Source of the DNA: Herbaspirillum sp. ASV7
GTDB taxonomy: Bacteria; Pseudomonadota; Gammaproteobacteria; Burkholderiales; Burkholderiaceae_D
Direction: 5' to 3'
Assembly: GCF_016429215.1 (NCBI RefSeq)
Contig: NZ_JAELUH010000028.1
Coordinates: 1 to 64,000, forward strand
Length of the DNA: 64,000 nucleotides
How positions within the stretch are numbered: the first letter of the stretch is position 1; every line of letters starts with the position of its first letter. The translations under genes and the position numbers were made by a program. Positions 62,876-64,000 of this stretch are shown here, one piece after another. The notes below the pieces were generated by a model. That model did not search any database and was not told where the DNA came from. It was given only the letters and a program-made list of their open reading frames with translations.

Positions 62876-62919
62876 GTCTTTGCGTTCCTGCCTTGAGTTC
62901 TTGCGTGGGGTCGGCGCGC

Positions 62920-64000
62920 TCAGGCCACCTGCGGATCGCCGCCCTGCGGCAGCACCTGCGGCACAGCGGTCTCGTGTGGACCCACCGGGTAAGGCACGTC
63001 GATACCATCGACTTCCACCGCCACGTTCTCGGGCAGCATCACGATGATCTGGAACGGGCGCAGCGGCGCGCCTTCGGCGGTATCGGTAAAGCGGATCTCG
63101 ATGCTGCCGTGTTCGCGCGTCACGAAGTCCAGCACCGCGTCCATGCCCACGCCACGGCCGGAGACATCGGTGACTTCGCTTCGGGTGGAGAAGCCCGGTT
63201 GCAGGATCAGGCGCGCCAGTTCGGCATCGCTCAAGGCTTGGTCGATGGTGATGAGCTTCTTTTCCACGCCGATCTGGCGCACCTTTTCCAGCGCCAGGCC
63301 GCGACCGTCGTCGGACAGGGCCATCTGGAACATGTCATCCATCACGCCCATTTCCAGCTTGATGGTGCCGGCCTCCGGCTTGCCCTTGGCCTGGCGCTCG
63401 GCGGCGCTTTCCAGCCCGTGGTCCATGGCATTGCGGATCAGGTGCATGAAGACGTTCTGCAGCAGCGGCGAGGCGAAGCTGTGCACCACATAGCCGTTAT
63501 CCTCGATCTGCACGGTGGGGGCCAGCTTGCCCAGCTCAGCGGCCAGGGCCGGCAGCGAGTCGGTCACCGGCGCCAGCACGTCCTGCACCGTTTCGGTACC
63601 CAGCAGACGCAGCGTGCGGCGCACGTCGTTGCGCACGGCCACCAGTTCGTGCAGGTTGGCGGTATTGACGTTTTCCAGACGCAGCAGGCTTTGCTGGATA
63701 TGCTTGCGGTCGACGGTCAGGACGTGGCGCGCATAGCCCGGCAGCACCGGCTCGGCCACAGCCGAGGCAGCGCGCCCCAGCGTGACGTCGTTGATGCGGG
63801 CGTAACGGTCGATGACCTCGCGCACCTGGGCCAGTTGCAGCAGCAATTGCTCCTGGTCCCACACCGCACCGCTGTCGGCGTGGCGCAGGTCGTCGTAGTG
63901 CTGCTCGGTGTGGTGGACCACGTTGGCCAGGTGCAGCAGGCCATAGGTGCGGCCATTGCCCTTGATGGTGTGCATGTTGCGGAACAGCTTGGCGATGGCA
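62920..64000 (-). CDS. CheA-like Hpt/histidine kinase without CheW domain (5' end outside window)
   Basis: C-terminal part of a kinase; the frame is open through base 64000, so the start is beyond the window. The Hpt motif [12 protein letters not shown] gives the phospho-His. A coupling region of about 150 residues leads to the ATPase: N box [13 protein letters not shown]1 LSDDGRGLA, and [14 protein letters not shown]. Only about 60 residues follow, too few for the CheW-like P5 domain of a normal CheA. First gene seen of a five-gene cluster ending in cheY. Confidence 0.8.
   Translation of the reverse strand, partial: AIAKLFRNMHTIKGNGRTYGLLHLANVVHHTEQHYDDLRHADSGAVWDQEQLLLQLAQVREVIDRYARINDVTLGRAASAVAEPVLPGYARHVLTVDRKHIQQSLLRLENVNTANLHELVAVRNDVRRTLRLLGTETVQDVLAPVTDSLPALAAELGKLAPTVQIEDNGYVVHSFASPLLQNVFMHLIRNAMDHGLESAAERQAKGKPEAGTIKLEMGVMDDMFQMALSDDGRGLALEKVRQIGVEKKLITIDQALSDAELARLILQPGFSTRSEVTDVSGRGVGMDAVLDFVTREHGSIEIRFTDTAEGAPLRPFQIIVMLPENVAVEVDGIDVPYPVGPHETAVPQVLPQGGDPQVA

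Overview
The window is GC-rich chromosomal DNA with long, tightly packed operons. It carries a cyo quinol oxidase operon, RegBA, tcuRABC, a bio operon, several LysR regulators and Gram-negative porins. This gene set and the codon use suggest a free-living or plant-associated betaproteobacterium, most like Oxalobacteraceae (Herbaspirillum-type). That assignment is inference from gene content, with no database check. I see no rRNA, tRNA, CRISPR array, transposase, integrase or prophage gene. No stretch above 300 bases lacks a gene.

Layout: (1) 1-760, the 3' part of a TsdA-like dihaem cytochrome c. (2) 754-11028, an OmpR-type two-component pair divergent from a heavy-metal CBA efflux operon (CzcB/CzcA-like plus a NodT-type outer-membrane lipoprotein), then an OprB-like porin and a coupled lipoprotein/ParB-like pair. 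(3) 11047-21786, a DMT transporter with a His-rich tail, then a LysR regulator divergent from a probable nucleoside uptake and salvage operon (porin, ABC importer, nucleoside hydrolase, adenosine-deaminase-like enzyme), then a Bcr-type MFS pump. (4) 22008-25696, a small membrane protein, DNA polymerase II and an LprI-like exported protein. (5) 25710-30737, tcuR-tcuA-tcuB-tcuC for tricarballylate/citrate use. (6) 30813-34911, a MocR regulator with a clear operator, an alpha/beta hydrolase, an SDR and an AraC regulator.

(7) 34917-41057, a BioR-like GntR regulator divergent from bioB, a cytochrome P450 (BioI-like), bioF, bioA and bioD. A perfect BioR box touches the regulator's start codon. (8) 41054-42694, a LOV-domain histidine kinase with a receiver domain, converging on bioD. 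(9) 42836-47404, a branched-chain-amino-acid/amide type ABC importer with LivH and LivM fused. (10) 47526-54564, cyoABCD, SURF1, regB and regA on one strand with overlaps or very short gaps, and an FNR-like site just before regA. (11) 54724-60057, an MFS transporter, a zinc-ribbon metallopeptidase-like protein, a YciI protein, an exported alpha/beta hydrolase and a tandem PPC/DUF296-like protein.

(12) 60127-64000, a compact chemosensory-like cluster: a CheA-like kinase that runs off the window and lacks a CheW domain, a stripped-down MCP-like membrane protein, a CheX-like protein, a pseudo-receiver/CheX protein and CheY. The two CheX-like proteins share the C-terminal tail GELELF. This cluster is my best candidate for an undescribed system. 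Next come the P450-containing biotin operon under BioR-type control and the cyo-SURF1-RegBA unit.
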